A DNA stretch of 64,000 bases from Larimichthys crocea. Its lineage: Eukaryota; Chordata; Actinopteri; Sciaenidae. This document shows positions 34,374-47,800 of this stretch, piece after piece. The position numbers and the translations under genes are program-made. Every line of letters begins with the position of its first letter. Within the stretch, counting starts at the first letter, position 1. The notes beneath the pieces were generated by a model, which was not told the DNA's origin, ran no database searches, and saw only the letters and a program-made list of their open reading frames with translations. The stretch lies in assembly GCF_000972845.2 (NCBI RefSeq), contig NW_020857941.1, positions 60,948-124,947 on the forward strand, written 5' to 3'.

Positions 34374-35194
34374 GGTTGAGAAAACCAGAGAGGTGGAAGA
34401 AGAAGAAGAAGGAGGAGTAAGATAACAACATGTTTTGTGGGTTTTCTCCAGGTGCTCTAGTTTCCCCTGAAAAAAAACAATATTGGTATATTTGTTAGAT
34501 TTTGTAGTTTGTAGATTTTGTAGTTGTAAGGTTCATGGTTGGAACCTTGGTCTCGATTTAGGATGACATTACAGAAACATGTCTCCTAAAATGATTTCAG
34601 GATTTGAATTTAGGTGATAATACCAACTGCAGTCATAAAACCTTAAAAACGGGGCTAACGGCCTTCAAAAGACGGTAATGTTAAAGGGAGGAGGAGAAGA
34701 ATTCCAATATTTAGATCATGGTGATCAAAAAGGCAGAGTCTAATTCAAATCAAGCCTTTGCTTCTATTTTTCACTTCCAGATGAAGTGAACTCACCATGC
34801 TGCTTTCAGTGTATTCCAGTCGCCGTCCTTCTGTGTTACTGATAGCAGCTTTTTGTTGCTCTGGCTCATCCTAGTTCATTTAGTAACATGCTTCATTACA
34901 GACTAACTATAACTAACTGACTACAGCCTAATTACCCAAATGGTTTGTTCTCCACTTCAGCGTCAATCATGTTAACACAGGGATGAAATCTTGAAAGAAG
35001 ACTGAAAAAGTAACACACAGGACAGACACACAATCCCTCAGAAATCACTGACTTCCATGTCCTATTTTGACTAAACAAAAATATATTAAATTAATTCCTA
35101 TGTTAGCACTGCAAAAAACACAACAAATAATTTATTTATTTAAAATCTAAATAATTTATTATTTATGGCCTTCTAGGATTGTCAGATGGATAGC
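34374..35194. other. Intergenic, nothing recognised
   Basis: AT-rich sequence without exons or named repeats. Confidence 0.4.
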
Positions 35195-35284
35195 TGGAAG
35201 ATTTGGCTTTTTTTGGTTGACATAACGAAGCATTTGAATTGGAAGATTTGGCTTTTTTTGGTTGACATAACGAAGCATTTGAAT
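35195..35284. repeat. Exact 45-bp tandem duplication
   Basis: Two identical 45-base copies meet at 35239/35240. Each begins TGGAAGATTTGGC and ends AAGCATTTGAAT. No difference between the copies implies a recent duplication or an assembly artefact. Confidence 0.95.
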
Positions 35285-35454
35285 GAATTGTGACAATGAA
35301 AATAAAATTGTCATAGAACAGTACATTTTTATGTAAATTTTATTATTAATTTTGAAATTTTTTAAATGTTAGTATTGGCCCCCAGGCATCACAGTGTCAA
35401 ATCTGTCTCTCTCTTTATTTTATTTATTTATTTATTTTTTAATAAATATTATTT

Positions 35455-35645
35455 ATTGGCCTTTTCAAGCTCTATTTCTGACAGAGACAGCTGAAGAGTG
35501 ACAGGAATGTGTGAAGAGAGAAATGGGAATGTCATGCGTGAAAGAGCCACAGGTCGGATTTGAACCCTGGGCTTCCACAGCAAGGACTGAGCCTTTGCAC
35601 ATGGGACGGCTGCTCTACCAACTGAGCTAAACACCGCCCCAAATC
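35455..35645 (-). mobile_element. tRNA-derived SINE, second family
   Basis: On the minus strand the head is GGCGGTGTTTAGCTCAGTTGG with A box TAGCTCAGTTGG (35618-35629) and B box GGTTCAAATCC (35556-35566). These form an internal pol III promoter. The boxes are about 50 bases apart and the fold is not a clean cloverleaf, so this is a SINE and not a tRNA gene. The tail ends in AATAAATA-rich sequence at 35415-35455. Confidence 0.8.
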
Positions 35646-35705
35646 TGACCCTCTTTAAAAGAAGTTTGGACACCCCTGTATTATATGATATAATTGATTA
35701 TAACT

Positions 35706-35836
35706 ATATGTGCCCTGCGATAAGCTGGTGACTTGTTCAGGGTGTATCTCGCCTCTCACCCAAAGTCAGATAGGATAGGCTCCAGTCCCGCCGTGACCCT
35801 GATGAGGATAAGAGGTTACAGATAATGGATGGATGG
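35706..35836 (+). mobile_element. Teleost repeat of the RSg-1/L2-tail type (3' part)
   Basis: Carries CCTGCGATAAGCTGGTGACT, then TGACCCTGATGAGGATAAGA and an ATGG tetranucleotide tail, the standard 3' end of this common fish repeat. Its counterpart 5' part is at 20429. Confidence 0.75.
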
Positions 35837-36766
35837 ATTACACCTGTCAACTTCACTGTCCATTCTCCATTATTGTCCATTATCTCATACATGATTTCCT
35901 GTGAAAAGTGCGGGGCAGGGTTCCAACATCCTTTGGAGGCTGCATAACGAGTTGGTAGTCTCCATTAATCTGGATCTTTTCTATCCTACACCTGCCTAAC
36001 ACCAGGCCACATATACCAGATAAATTGTGTCATTCACTACTCTTCTTTTAAGCTGTACAGTCTCATTACAACATTTAACAGTCCATCCGCCTAAGTAGCT
36101 GCCAGTAATCTCACTATTATCGTAGACAATAAGCAGTTGTTGCTGCTGACACAGTGGATCAGTGGAGCTTCCTGCAGACTCAGAATCCATATTACAGATC
36201 TGGATTCAGAGTCAGATCAGATCCATAGATCTATCCTGCACGACTAAATCCATACAGAGCTATGAACACGGGGGAATCAAGAGACTCAAGAGACCCGTGG
36301 ATCCAGCAGAACCAGGTGACCCAGATTCACTGATTCAACTGAGTTTAGTGGATCATTTCCTCCACACAGCACAAAACAAGGGAGATTCAGACTGTGGTGG
36401 GTTTCAGGGAGTTGTGCTGTCAAAAAGACTTCACCAAGTCAAATGTAAGAAGCCAAACACAGATAATCGAAACTTTATTTAAAACACAAACACTCCTTTC
36501 TGTGTAGCTGGGGCTAATGTAGCTCATAGGCTAAAACCAACGTAAGAGTACAAGAGTAGCATAACGTAATTAACCTAATTTGAATGCTTCTACAGTGTCA
36601 CACACCACATAAACATTAGAAATGCATGTTGAGGCTGAGAAGATGGGCAGATGAAAAGGTAAGTCAAAGTTAAACTGTCCTTAGCTTTCACTGCATCCCC
36701 AGTGGTCAGGTCTCAGCCTTCTGTCACCAAGCATTGATCTACACACTAATTAAGTCCCTTGGCTAG

Positions 36767-36806
<40 letters not shown>

Positions 36807-37080
36807 TCATTTTCTTCAAAAAGAACAGAAAAAACACAATCAAGCATTAAAGAGTAAATACTTTCTTTATGTTACCTCTGTACTGTGCATATGTAACGTG
36901 TGAAACAATGGCGTCCATGCTGACGAGACTAAAGCACAGAAAACAATACATTTTTGATAATCACTGAGGGCAGTGTGTGATAGATTCAGAGATGTCAGTC
37001 CAGGCAGTGTGTAGTCTTTGTTAAATCAATAATTCAACTATGTGTAGAGACACACTCACTCACACACCCCTTAGCCCTGC
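35837..37080. other. Intergenic, no gene recognised
   Basis: A plus frame at 36162-36482 is open for about 106 codons but has no motif or splice logic that I can recognise. GT microsatellite at 36770-36804. Confidence 0.35.
36770..36804 (+). repeat. GT microsatellite
   Basis: About 17 GT units. Confidence 0.95.
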
Positions 37081-37340
37081 ACTCCTCCCCAGTGGTGTGA
37101 GCGCTGCTGACCCCTGGTCCTCTCAGTCTGTCCTCTCCTCGGTCCTCCACCACAGCTAATTACACTGCCTGGAGTTTAGAGCCGTCAGCCTGCAGCCTTG
37201 GCCCCCATCTGCTGGGTGGTCTGAGCTCTTTGACAGCCTCCTCTCTCTCCTCTCTGACAAAGTCATAAACTAATTAGCCTGGCTGGGCACGCCAGGGTTG
37301 GGGCCCTCAGCATAGCTGGCCCCTCCACATAGCAGAGCTG
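37080..37340. other. Candidate conserved non-coding block downstream of arhgef39
   Basis: Balanced, complex, non-repetitive sequence with no gene-like frame and two TAATTA/CTAATTAG homeodomain-type cores (CAGCTAATTACACTGCC, AAACTAATTAGCCTGGC). It differs from the AT-rich background. Conservation itself is not shown. Confidence 0.25.
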
Positions 37341-37850
37341 ACCCGGACCCACCTCTGGGGAGCCAGGGCCAGGCAGTCTGAGAGTGGAGTTACTGAGGTC
37401 TGGCTGATCAATGCTAAGAGGCTGTCTGAGAGACAGACAGGCCTGAGGTACAGTATGAGCCTGTGTTCAAGTTTTACTGAGAGCAATTCTAGACCTACAC
37501 ACTGCATACTCATCCCACACTTATTGTTTTTATTATGTCATTATATAAGCAATGATTTTATGAATTACAAGTCAAGTTCTGAGCCGCAAAGACAAAATAC
37601 CCATCATGACAATACTCCACTGACCCGTGGAACATGTTATTTTAAAATAATGTATCAAAAATCAGCTGACATCTGAAGAACTCATCATCGAGCATTGAAC
37701 AAACTTTTATTTTCATTTAATTTTAAAGGACAGAAACATTTCAGAATTCTGTTTTTCCTTCTCCTGGTCAGCGAACCACATAAAAACTACACAGGCACAT
37801 TGCTGTACCCATGAAATGTTCCTTCATTACCATGAACACACACACCGTAC

Positions 37851-37856
37851 TTTATT
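37851..37856 (-). terminator. Candidate polyadenylation signal of arhgef39
   Basis: AATAAA on the minus strand, about 230 bases past the TAA that closes the last recognised exon. It would end a 3' UTR that begins with a long CA repeat. It is only a candidate because the region is AT-rich and has similar hexamers nearby. Confidence 0.35.
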
Positions 37857-38046
37857 TTGACTCATTCCCACACACCGTCCAGCTGCCACACATATATATA
37901 ATACTCACTAGAGAACCAAAAGTCCACTGCTGAAAACACAACATTTGCTCCTGTTTGATAAAAACTGCAGCCAGACTCCTGAGAGCTGTCACACCATCTT
38001 ATGTGTGCAATACATGTTTAGCAACTTTGTTGAAACTTTGAAATAC

Positions 38047-38049
<3 letters not shown>

Positions 38050-38083
<34 letters not shown>
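38050..38083 (+). repeat. GT microsatellite abutting the last arhgef39 exon
   Basis: About 17 units; on the minus strand a CA repeat starting a few bases after the TAA stop. It is 3' UTR if the stop is used and intron if the overlapping donor is used. Confidence 0.95.
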
Positions 38084-38086
<3 letters not shown>

Positions 38087-38790
38087 TTACCTTATAGCTG
38101 AGCTCAGGCTTTCGTACCAGTCATTGAGATCCTCCTGGTTGCTGGACATCAGCAGGAGTTTGGCTTTGGGGAAGGTTAACTGGAGGAAGAGGAGAGCAGT
38201 TAGGATGTTTGATGGCAGTATGGATCTACACTATGTACAAGGTTCTGATGTACTGTATTGTGATGGGTGTATGACTAATCATCAGAAACATTTAGTCGTT
38301 TCACTAACTCTGACTCCTGTGCTGCAAATAAGAAAGTGGTGCTGGTGGCCGTCTGACAGCTGGACAGCAGAAACCTGATCAGAAACTTGTTGATGATTTG
38401 TAAAACTGCATTAAAGCCTGGCAGCGTTTCAAAGAGGCGTAGGGACCATAGTAAGCTGTAGGTTTATCAGCTTTAGCCTGTATTTTACTGGCCTCGTCAT
38501 CTGATGGTCATTGGACGCCTCTGCATGGCTGAAAGTGCAGTTACATGATTAAAAACAGTAGAGGGCAGGCAAAATCAAGCAAAAAGCTCTTCTCTCAGCT
38601 CGCCACACAACTGAACCTGCTGCTGCTTCTCACAGGCGTTCATCGGCCATAGCACTGGAACTTTTCTGAGGCCGACGTCTAGACCCCATTGGAAAAGTTC
38701 CCTGAGATAACTGCATGTATGATTTGGCACTATACAAATAAAACAGAACTGAACTGACTGAAAACTGACAGTAAATAAAACAGAGCAGAA

Positions 38791-38882
<92 letters not shown>

Positions 38883-41800
38883 ACGGAAAGCTGTTTCCAG
38901 ATCTGCTGCTGACTCCTCTCAGGTCTACAGAGTGGCAGGGTCCTCTTGAGTCAACAGTAATTATCAACTCTCTCATTCACATTGCTAAAACCAGCCCCAG
39001 ATTGTACTTGTCAAACAAAGCAAAGGGAGATGTCCGTGCCCAAACAAAAGGGGCTTTTAGAGCAGCATAATTATACTGGGAAAGCTATTACAGAGGATCA
39101 GAATTAGGCCTTCACCATATTAAATGACCTTTCACATTTACCTGCAGCTGCAGCCTGTACACAGGAAACTAGCTGGTTGAGGAGTGACATATTGATCATG
39201 TCCACGTGTATTTGGATAGAACTTTACGCTGTACAAAGGAACATATAGCTCATCAAACATAATGATGTTTTACACGGGGGAAGGGGAGTGTCTCTCATTA
39301 TACATTAAATCGATTAAGATTTCAAATGTACCATCATCAAAAGTATTATCTAATTACAGAGTTCAGTGAGTGGGGCTGAATTGAGTGCTGCATGATATTA
39401 GGCACTCGCCACTTGGGGGACGGTGGTTGATTTATGCACAAATAGATTCCACTTCCATTGCAATGTGGTAATTAGGGATTTGTCAGGAAATCTGACCCTC
39501 TTAGGTAGAAATTACTTTGTATAATAAGAACGGTGGAGCACGGAGCCTCATTGCTGCACATAATTTAGCTTGATTATTTATACATCAAAGAGAATCTGTC
39601 AGGGATGTGGGAAAATATTCAAGTAGCGAGGGGATATTAGCAGGAGGAAGACTGCAGACAGAGAGCGAGACGAGCGAATAAGGAAGCTGGAGAAAGGTGG
39701 AGGGAGAGAAGCCAGGAGATGAAGAGAGAAACGTGGAGCGAGACACAAATATAAAAGGCAGGTTGTGAAAAAAAAAAAAACACCCGAAATTTTAATAAAA
39801 GCGATTTCTTTTTTTTTTTAAACTTTGCATATAGATTGCCATGGCATTTACAGCTGTCAAATTTAATTTGGCTTTAATTCTTCATTGCCCTGGATGAGAA
39901 GGGCCCTGGAGTGCTGACAGCCCTTTTCCTTGAGCTCAGGTAGGGGCCCGGGATCAATAATGTGTCCTTATGAGAAATTACGTGTAATGCTATTGAGTAT
40001 GCATTTGGGCCTCGGTGGGATAAGAGGCTAATGAAATGCCATTTCTGCCATTAGATAACGTGAAGCGGGCTGGCGGAGAGCGGCGACAGGCTTGAGGAAG
40101 ATGTATTTACTGGAGGGCCGGAAGAGATGGATCTGCAGCCTAATCTGATCCAGCAACTGAGAGATTCTGTTACAGCAGCCATCACTACACACACACAGAC
40201 ATACACTACACACACTCCAAATAATACAGCTGACTAATCTCCCCATCAACAGCCTTTTCATTAGTCCTTTTCATTAGTTGAAGGATGCTTTTAATTTACA
40301 CTTCTTTCAGCAAATGAAGTCACATAGGCCTCGTCATAACACGAGGATCACTGCAGCACACATGCCGGACACTCTCTAGTCTTGTACACACTGCTAGGAT
40401 AAACTAAATTCACCACTTCATCACTGTTTTCTTGTTGCATGTTCTCACAAAATATATCACTTTTGTATTTATACTCTTGTTAAAACTTTTTTTTTAGCCC
40501 ATGGATCACAGACTGGGAAACATTTGCAACAATAATCTATCAAAGCCTGGAGCAATTATTTTTACAGCTAATGGATCAAACTGTGTGCACAGCACTGAGT
40601 GCAGTCAGGTATCCAAAACTAGCAATAAATGTCTGGTCAGGTGTTAAACTGTATTTTATGTATGAATGAAAATAATCATCAACAGTATTGGCAATTCATT
40701 GTTAATTAATCAAAAGTCAGAATCATGATAAACTAAGTATCTTTGGATTAAAAGTGGAATAAACGGATCGATGCAAAATAAAAAAAAAATAAAAAAAATA
40801 GAACAGATAATCATTTTATTCAGGCTAATTTAGCATTGAAAGGACTGATATCACCAGATGGGCCCTCTATAAAGTCAAATATAGAAGATAAGAAAACACA
40901 GTTTAAGTGTTATGATGGTGGATTGAGCCAGTCTCTTTAAACAAGTAAATCATTTTAAAATTAGAGCTGAAACAAGAAGTGAATCAATTATTTGGTCAAT
41001 AATTGAACAATAATTATTACAGTTGTTTACAGTGGTTGACAAGTACAACAAGTATTTTCTGATTTCATGTTATTTAGGTTTGTCAGAACTTCGAAAGAAA
41101 AGTTTTCACATTTTTTCATATTTGATAGATTACAATTTTTTGACTAATTGAAGGAGACAGCAGGTTAATTGATACTGAAAATAATCATTAAGCACAACTC
41201 TGTGTGGAATGACAAAGCTTGTTAAATGTGCTACTTTTCTGAAATTAATATAATTAATGACGTTCTACTTAATAAATGAATCTAAATAAATAAATAAAAA
41301 TTCAGTTCATGAATTATAATTAAGTTTCATGTTCTGTCTGGTTTTATTATGTCAATAATTGTCTCAGTTCTACTGTATGCCATGAGTCCTGCGTAATTCA
41401 AGCTTCAATGTCAAAAAGCATCAACACTGCCAACATTTTGGACAGACTGCAGTCTGAGCAGAGTGTGCAGTAATCAAACCTCTACATAGCTGCTGTGCAT
41501 CACAGGGAAACACATTAGCAGCACAACATAAAGAGCTCTTTGAGCGAGAGCGGATCTGCTGAAATGAATATTGATACCATGCAGCATTGGCACTAAACAC
41601 TCACTGCATAAACGCTTTGGTTACTCACTCAATGACGCGCGACTCATTCCTTTGAATGTTTCATGACAGCATCTACATCATTTAGACACAATTTGTCAGC
41701 CAGCAGCTGTACTGAGACCTGGGAGACGGATCAGACTGAGACGAGAGACACATTAAAAGTTCAACTTTTGGGCTTCTTCAACAAGGGTTTGAAGTGATTA

Positions 41801-44800
41801 GGGAGAAGAAGAGGCGAGGGAACAAAGGTCTTCTCTGACAAGCAGAACTAAATGACATTTTCATTTAGTGAAAACATTCAGGAAACCTATGTTTGGCAGA
41901 TTGGACGACAGCAACCGTCAAGGCCATAAGTAAGACAAATCAAAGCAACATACATCAAAATGGAAATTAAATAATGCCTCTGCTAAGGGCGCACTCATGT
42001 GTATACTCAAATCAATGAACAGATGTCTCCCCCACCTGCTGCCCAACAAAAACAATTTTCTTTTCAACATTCAACTTTTTCTGCAGGAAATTACAAATCC
42101 TGTGTGTATATGTACATATATACCTATACTGTACATATATACACCCATATATTTATAGGAATTACTATAGTGACCAGCATGTCTTTCAGTGTATACAGCA
42201 CTGTCTTGAAAAAAGACTTATCCTGTAGACTTAATAAATCACAACATATTGAATGCTAGAATCTAGAACTTGTCCTTATGTACAGTTCTTTCTTCTTTCA
42301 AATGTGAATTTTCATCTGCTGATCTTTAATAAGTAAGGGGTCCATTCATTCATTTATTTCCTTCCTGGTTTGTTAATATTGTTTTTCAGTTTCTATTCCA
42401 CTGACTGAGTTAAACTCTATCTTATAGTAGATTCCACAAAATTGCAGAAACTCACTGATCCCTCTAATATTTTGAAAAGAAACCTGTTACATGAACAATA
42501 CTCAGGTAGGTAGTTCTGAGCCGGTGATACTCACACTGAGCAGGCCTCCCTGGCTCTTGGTGTGGCCAAACACCTTCTCCACAGTGCAGTCCTGCAGAGG
42601 GTATGCATGCTGGCCGGCAAACTTGTCTCCGTTGATGGGATGCAGCGGGCTGCAGCGCTTGGCCTGCAGCAGCATGTCGGAGAACAGGAAGAACATCTTG
42701 GGCTTGGCGTCTGCACCTTTCGGAGGAACCATCTTGAGCCAGCCCTCACGGATGTACCATCTCCCTGTGAGAGAAGGAAACATAACCATCATTATCTTCA
42801 CCTTTGTAGGGAAACTGATGGCTTTTCCAGCATGCATTAACAAAACACCTGGGACAGATCACACAGAGCACTGTTTATGTTCTACTAGCCTGTTAAAGTT
42901 TCCAAACCACCTGACCAAGGAGGTTCGATAACATTTATCTAATCTGAATCAGCTGTGAATTTGCTTATCTAAATCTGAATCCTTTTTAAATCTGTTTCTG
43001 CAGTTTGTTTAGTGAGGAATGAAGTTCAAAAACCATGAATATTCTAAAGACACAATGCTGTGACATTCATTAACCCTGTAACTCTTCTACTCTTACAATG
43101 TTTGCTCCTCACTGGGGGCAATGCTGCACTGAAAACAACACAGTGGAAATAATATTCATTTTACATCACCATTCAGAAAACATCTATTTTTCTGCTTCCA
43201 TGATGCACTCAGCATGTGTAACCCTCTGGTTTCATGTTCTCAAATGTGATGATTTGGTGCTTTCAGCTTTAGCTTAGGCTGTGGGTTAGACAAAACTGGA
43301 TATTTGACAACATCACTCTGGGTTGTTAAAAGTTGGGATAGACAAGTTCTAACTCATCAGTCCACTCTTAAATAAACCATTATTAAAGACATGATGGCTG
43401 CCCACAAGTTGGGTTCTGCCCAAAGTTTCCGCCTCTTAAAGAAAGTTTTTCCTTCCCTCTGTCACCTAGTTTGCTCATGGTGGGAATTGTTGGGTCTCTA
43501 AGTATCAAAACAATAATACTATAAAAAGTAAAAACAATAACACTATAAACAGGTAAAAACAATAATAATATAAAGAGTAAAATCAATAACACTATAAAGA
43601 GTAAAAACAATAATACTATAAAGAGTAAAAGCAATAATCCTATAAAGAGTAAAAGCAATAATACTATAAAGTAAAAACAATAACACTATAAAGAGTAAAA
43701 ACAATAAAACTATAAGGAGTAAAAACAATAAAACTATAGAGTAAAAACAATAACACTGTAAGGAGTAAAAACAATAATACTATAGAGTAAAATCAATAAC
43801 ACTATAAGGAGTAAAAACAGTAAAATTATAAAGTAAAAACAATAAAACTATAAAGAGTAAAACAATAATACTATAGAGTGAAAACAATAACACTATAAAG
43901 AGTAAAAACAATAATACTATAAGGAGTAAAAACAACAATACTATAGAGTAAAAACAATATCACTATAAAGAGTAAAAACAATAATACTATAAGGAGTAAA
44001 AACAATAATACTATAAAGAGTAAAACAATAATACTATAGAGTAAAAACAATAACACTATAAAGAGTAAAAACAATAATACTATAAGGAGTAAAAACAATA
44101 ATACTATAGAGTAAAATCAATAATACTATAAAGAGTAAGAACAATAATATCATAAGGAGTATGGTCTAAAACTGCTCTATATGTAAACAGTCATTAGATA
44201 ATGTTTGTTATGATTTGGTGCTTTTCAGATAAAATTGTATGTGTAATAAGTACTTTTACCTACATAAGAACAGTGAGTGAAGGTTGAACTCTGTTGACAT
44301 TAGTGACCTACACTCCATACAGTGCCTGAATGAATCCTGTGCAGACACAAATCGAGAACTGTAGCAGGACATGAGGATTTTTTTATATTTAACCTAAACC
44401 TTTAATTTTGTAGCTCTGTGTACACACAGCATCCACCCTGACCACCTTTTTTCCTCCCTCTCTTTTCTGAGTGAAGAAAAATGTACAGATGTTCTGGTTA
44501 CATTAGCAGGCTGACCGTTGCTTCTGCCAAAATGACAATAGGTTGCAAATTATATCAGCTAGAGCTAACTGATGTTAATCCCCTAGCAACTGAAATTAAA
44601 ACTTTCGTCTGCTTTCTGCAATGTGGTGTTTGTACTCAGCTTATCACATCATGTTTTAATAGAAAACATAAATACTTGAGTTACTCGAGAATTTGTAAAA
44701 CAAAGACAGGCCACACAATCACTTCATCAATAAATCATGCCTTATTTTTATATGCCTTAGTTTTATCTGTAGGTCGTCAACATTAATTTAACACTCAAAA

Positions 44801-47800
44801 CTCTTTCTTCCTTTTGTCTGCTGAAAATTCTGGTATGATACTGAATTTAGATTTTAATACAATGACACTTACAATGACAATGACCACCAGTGCAGGTTTA
44901 ACCGACATCACTGTGTCAGTGTGAAGAAGGTAATAATCATTTTCCTCAGCATCAAATTGCAGAACTGCAGAGAACAAAAATAATGATACTAACTAAGCCA
45001 TGCTGGATTGAAAAGATAAATGAAGGCTGTTTGAAGGGAGCAAAGAAGACGAGAGAAAATCTAAGACAGACTCAGTGGGAGGTAGGTATGTCGGGGTGTG
45101 GCTGCTGAGGAAAGCTCTCATCTCTTTCACCATGATTGGCAGCAGCATGATGATAGCTAATAAGCACGAGCCTGACATTTAGATAGATAAGATGAAAATT
45201 CAGCCTGGGTCCAGGGTGTTTTTGTAATTGGCCCAGCCAGTAGCCTGTGATTGCAGCTAGCCTGAGTGGCCAGAGCTTTGCCTCTGGGGCTCAGAAAGGA
45301 CATTTTCAGCTACAGACAAGCCCACTGAGATTAAGTGGCGGGGCCAGGCAGGGGTCAAATTGCTTTTAAAATGCCATGGGTCTCAAACGGAAAAACAGTC
45401 AAGAGACACCCTATGACTCTCTCAGGTGTTGTGTGGAGATTGGAGCAGTGGTTGTGATTGTTCTATTAACTGTGATATAAATAAAACCCTGTTTGAGCCT
45501 TATACAAGCCTTTAAAGACAGAGCAAGAACTTATTTGAATGTGTTGTTGCAATAACCACTCAGTTAGGTCTGTCATCTCGACGCTTAGTAGTGGGAAGTG
45601 TCCTCATGCAACAGATCCCTCACACCCTCAGCTCTGTCACAATTAACTGACCCAGGACTTTTATCCATGTGGTAACTGTGACACTGGACAGGTGTGTCCT
45701 CTGTTTGCTAATATGTTTTCTAGCCTCATAACTGCAGAGCAAGGACATTGCATTATTGATTCTAATGCTTAAGATAATAAAAATGTAAGTTCCAATGGGA
45801 TGCCTTCACAGTGTCCCAGTATCTCTTAATCCAGTGAGTCCACCATAGGTACAAGGCATGTGGATCTAAAAATACAGAATTGAGAAAACTGCTTTTAAAA
45901 TCTGCTGGCCAAACAATTCACTTTTGGATTCTGGGTCAATTTCAGATTTATCCAAAAACTCTGGCGCTGTACTGTTTACAAATTCAGCATATTGAATTCA
46001 CTACTATCTGATTAAGGTATGTTTGCTCACTCAACAAGATAAGAAGAGAAGTTAGGTAAGAATAAGGCTTTTAGCAGGAAAGCTAACGTAGATTGCTGTT
46101 TAGTCTATGGCTCTTGTGTTGTGGAGCAGGCTGCTGTCAGGCTCTGTGACCTCTGCTCTGCCTATAATAGAACACTGACTTACTGCTTTATGCAAGATTT
46201 GATTGGCTATAGTGAAATCCACTGACATGAAACCATAACCCTACTGAACAGTATTCCATCAAATTAATGCAAAACAGGGGGCACCATCATGAAATATAAA
46301 AATATACATTTATGCCTTTTGGGTTCTATGATATTTTAACAATATATAAATAAAGTCATTTACAGATCAGATATGTTTGCAGTGGCATGCATAAAAAAGA
46401 AAGCGGTTTAATATCAGTTGGACTTCGATGAATACATAACATAGCATCATTCTGTGATATGTTATCCCTTTTAATTCATGCATGGGCAGTGTTGTGTTAC
46501 ATGTTTGCTCAAGCATCAGAATGCTGCCAGTGTCCAGTGTGCTGAAACGGATGCATTTCAGTAGACATCAAGTGTAGTGATCATCCAGACGTACAGGAAT
46601 CTCCCACTGCTCCTCCCTCAAACTATATGAAGTGCTAAGTTAACGTTTGTTCACGAGGTGGACAATAATCAGTCTTAGCGAATGATAGCTACTATCTGTT
46701 GAAACATTCAATGAAAAGTTTCAAAAGATTCTAAGAATTTTGAATTTTCTCTTTAAGTTGAACGAAATTCAGAGCTGCTTTGGAAGGCAAGCTGAGGTAT
46801 TTCTAACCTTTAAAGTTTGATCAGATATCCCCCATCAGACCCCCTGATAGACAGAGTTGACAGTCAGAGAGGTTGAATATGCTCTGTGTAAGGAGGACTC
46901 TCTTTGTGGACCAGGTTCTCTTCAGACCCCCTGCCTACATCTGACCATCCACAGTGCTTTGAGGGAGCAGAGGGTTCAAAGAGCAGGAAGTGCCAAGCAC
47001 TGCTTTCCATGTCCAGGCTTTCAGATTCCCTTGTCAAAGAGCACCTCTGCTCTACTACAAAGTCTTTTGGGCTGGACCAAGTGGGGTGCTGAGGGAAGTG
47101 GGGCAGGAAATAAAGATTGATCTACAAAGGGTCCTGTTCCTCCTGATGTGTCCAAGGCCAGAGAAATAACAGATGCAGAGGGCAGCCGCTGTGGCAGAAT
47201 AAGTGCAAGTCAGGTTTGGCATCATGAGTTTGGAGAGTCAAACAGTATTCTCAAATACTGAAGCTACTGATGATAAAAGCTAGCAGATGATCTCAGGGGT
47301 GGAAGGAATAAATGAGAGTACAGCTGCAATAACTGATTATACCCTTACAGTCTGTCAAGTGTATAGAAGAACCAACTCAGCAGTCAGACACATGCCTCCA
47401 TCACGCAACGCAATGCAATGCAACACAAAAATGTCTTTGGATCTCAGGATTCGAGATTCAAGAGATTTTTTTGTCACTTGAAAGTAAAAACATGATTTAT
47501 GCAGCAAAGGGCAGCTAACTAGCTACATTCCTAAATCACGTAAATATCAACATCAATCACAAAAATCATTATGGCATCATAAAATATGCTAGTGGAAACA
47601 CACACCTTATAAATGTTTTAAGAAAGCAACATGCACGCTGAGAAATAAAGCGAAGTGTGTAATGAGTACACTGATTATAGGCGGTGAACAATCATTTCAG
47701 TGAAAAAGACCAATTGAAATGAAATCAGTGTATTTCTGATTCAGTGTGTAGATTGACTGAGATATTAATGTTGCCATTTTTAATTTTGTCACTAAAAATA

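Noticed and set aside
35550..35640. Possible tRNA gene on the minus strand
   Set aside because: A and B boxes are good, but the sequence does not close as a cloverleaf and continues into a SINE body and tail.
38575..38976. A 133-codon minus frame with a long Cys-Val repeat
   Set aside because: The repeat is the CA microsatellite read on the other strand; the flanks have no motif.
42562..42840. Plus-strand frames across the PH exon
   Set aside because: They are antisense to the arhgef39 exon, whose translation matches a PH domain with correct splice sites on the minus strand.
43500..44160. Regular short repeats that might suggest a CRISPR array
   Set aside because: Units abut with no unique spacers, lengths drift from about 19 to 24, and the context is a vertebrate intron. 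It is a minisatellite.
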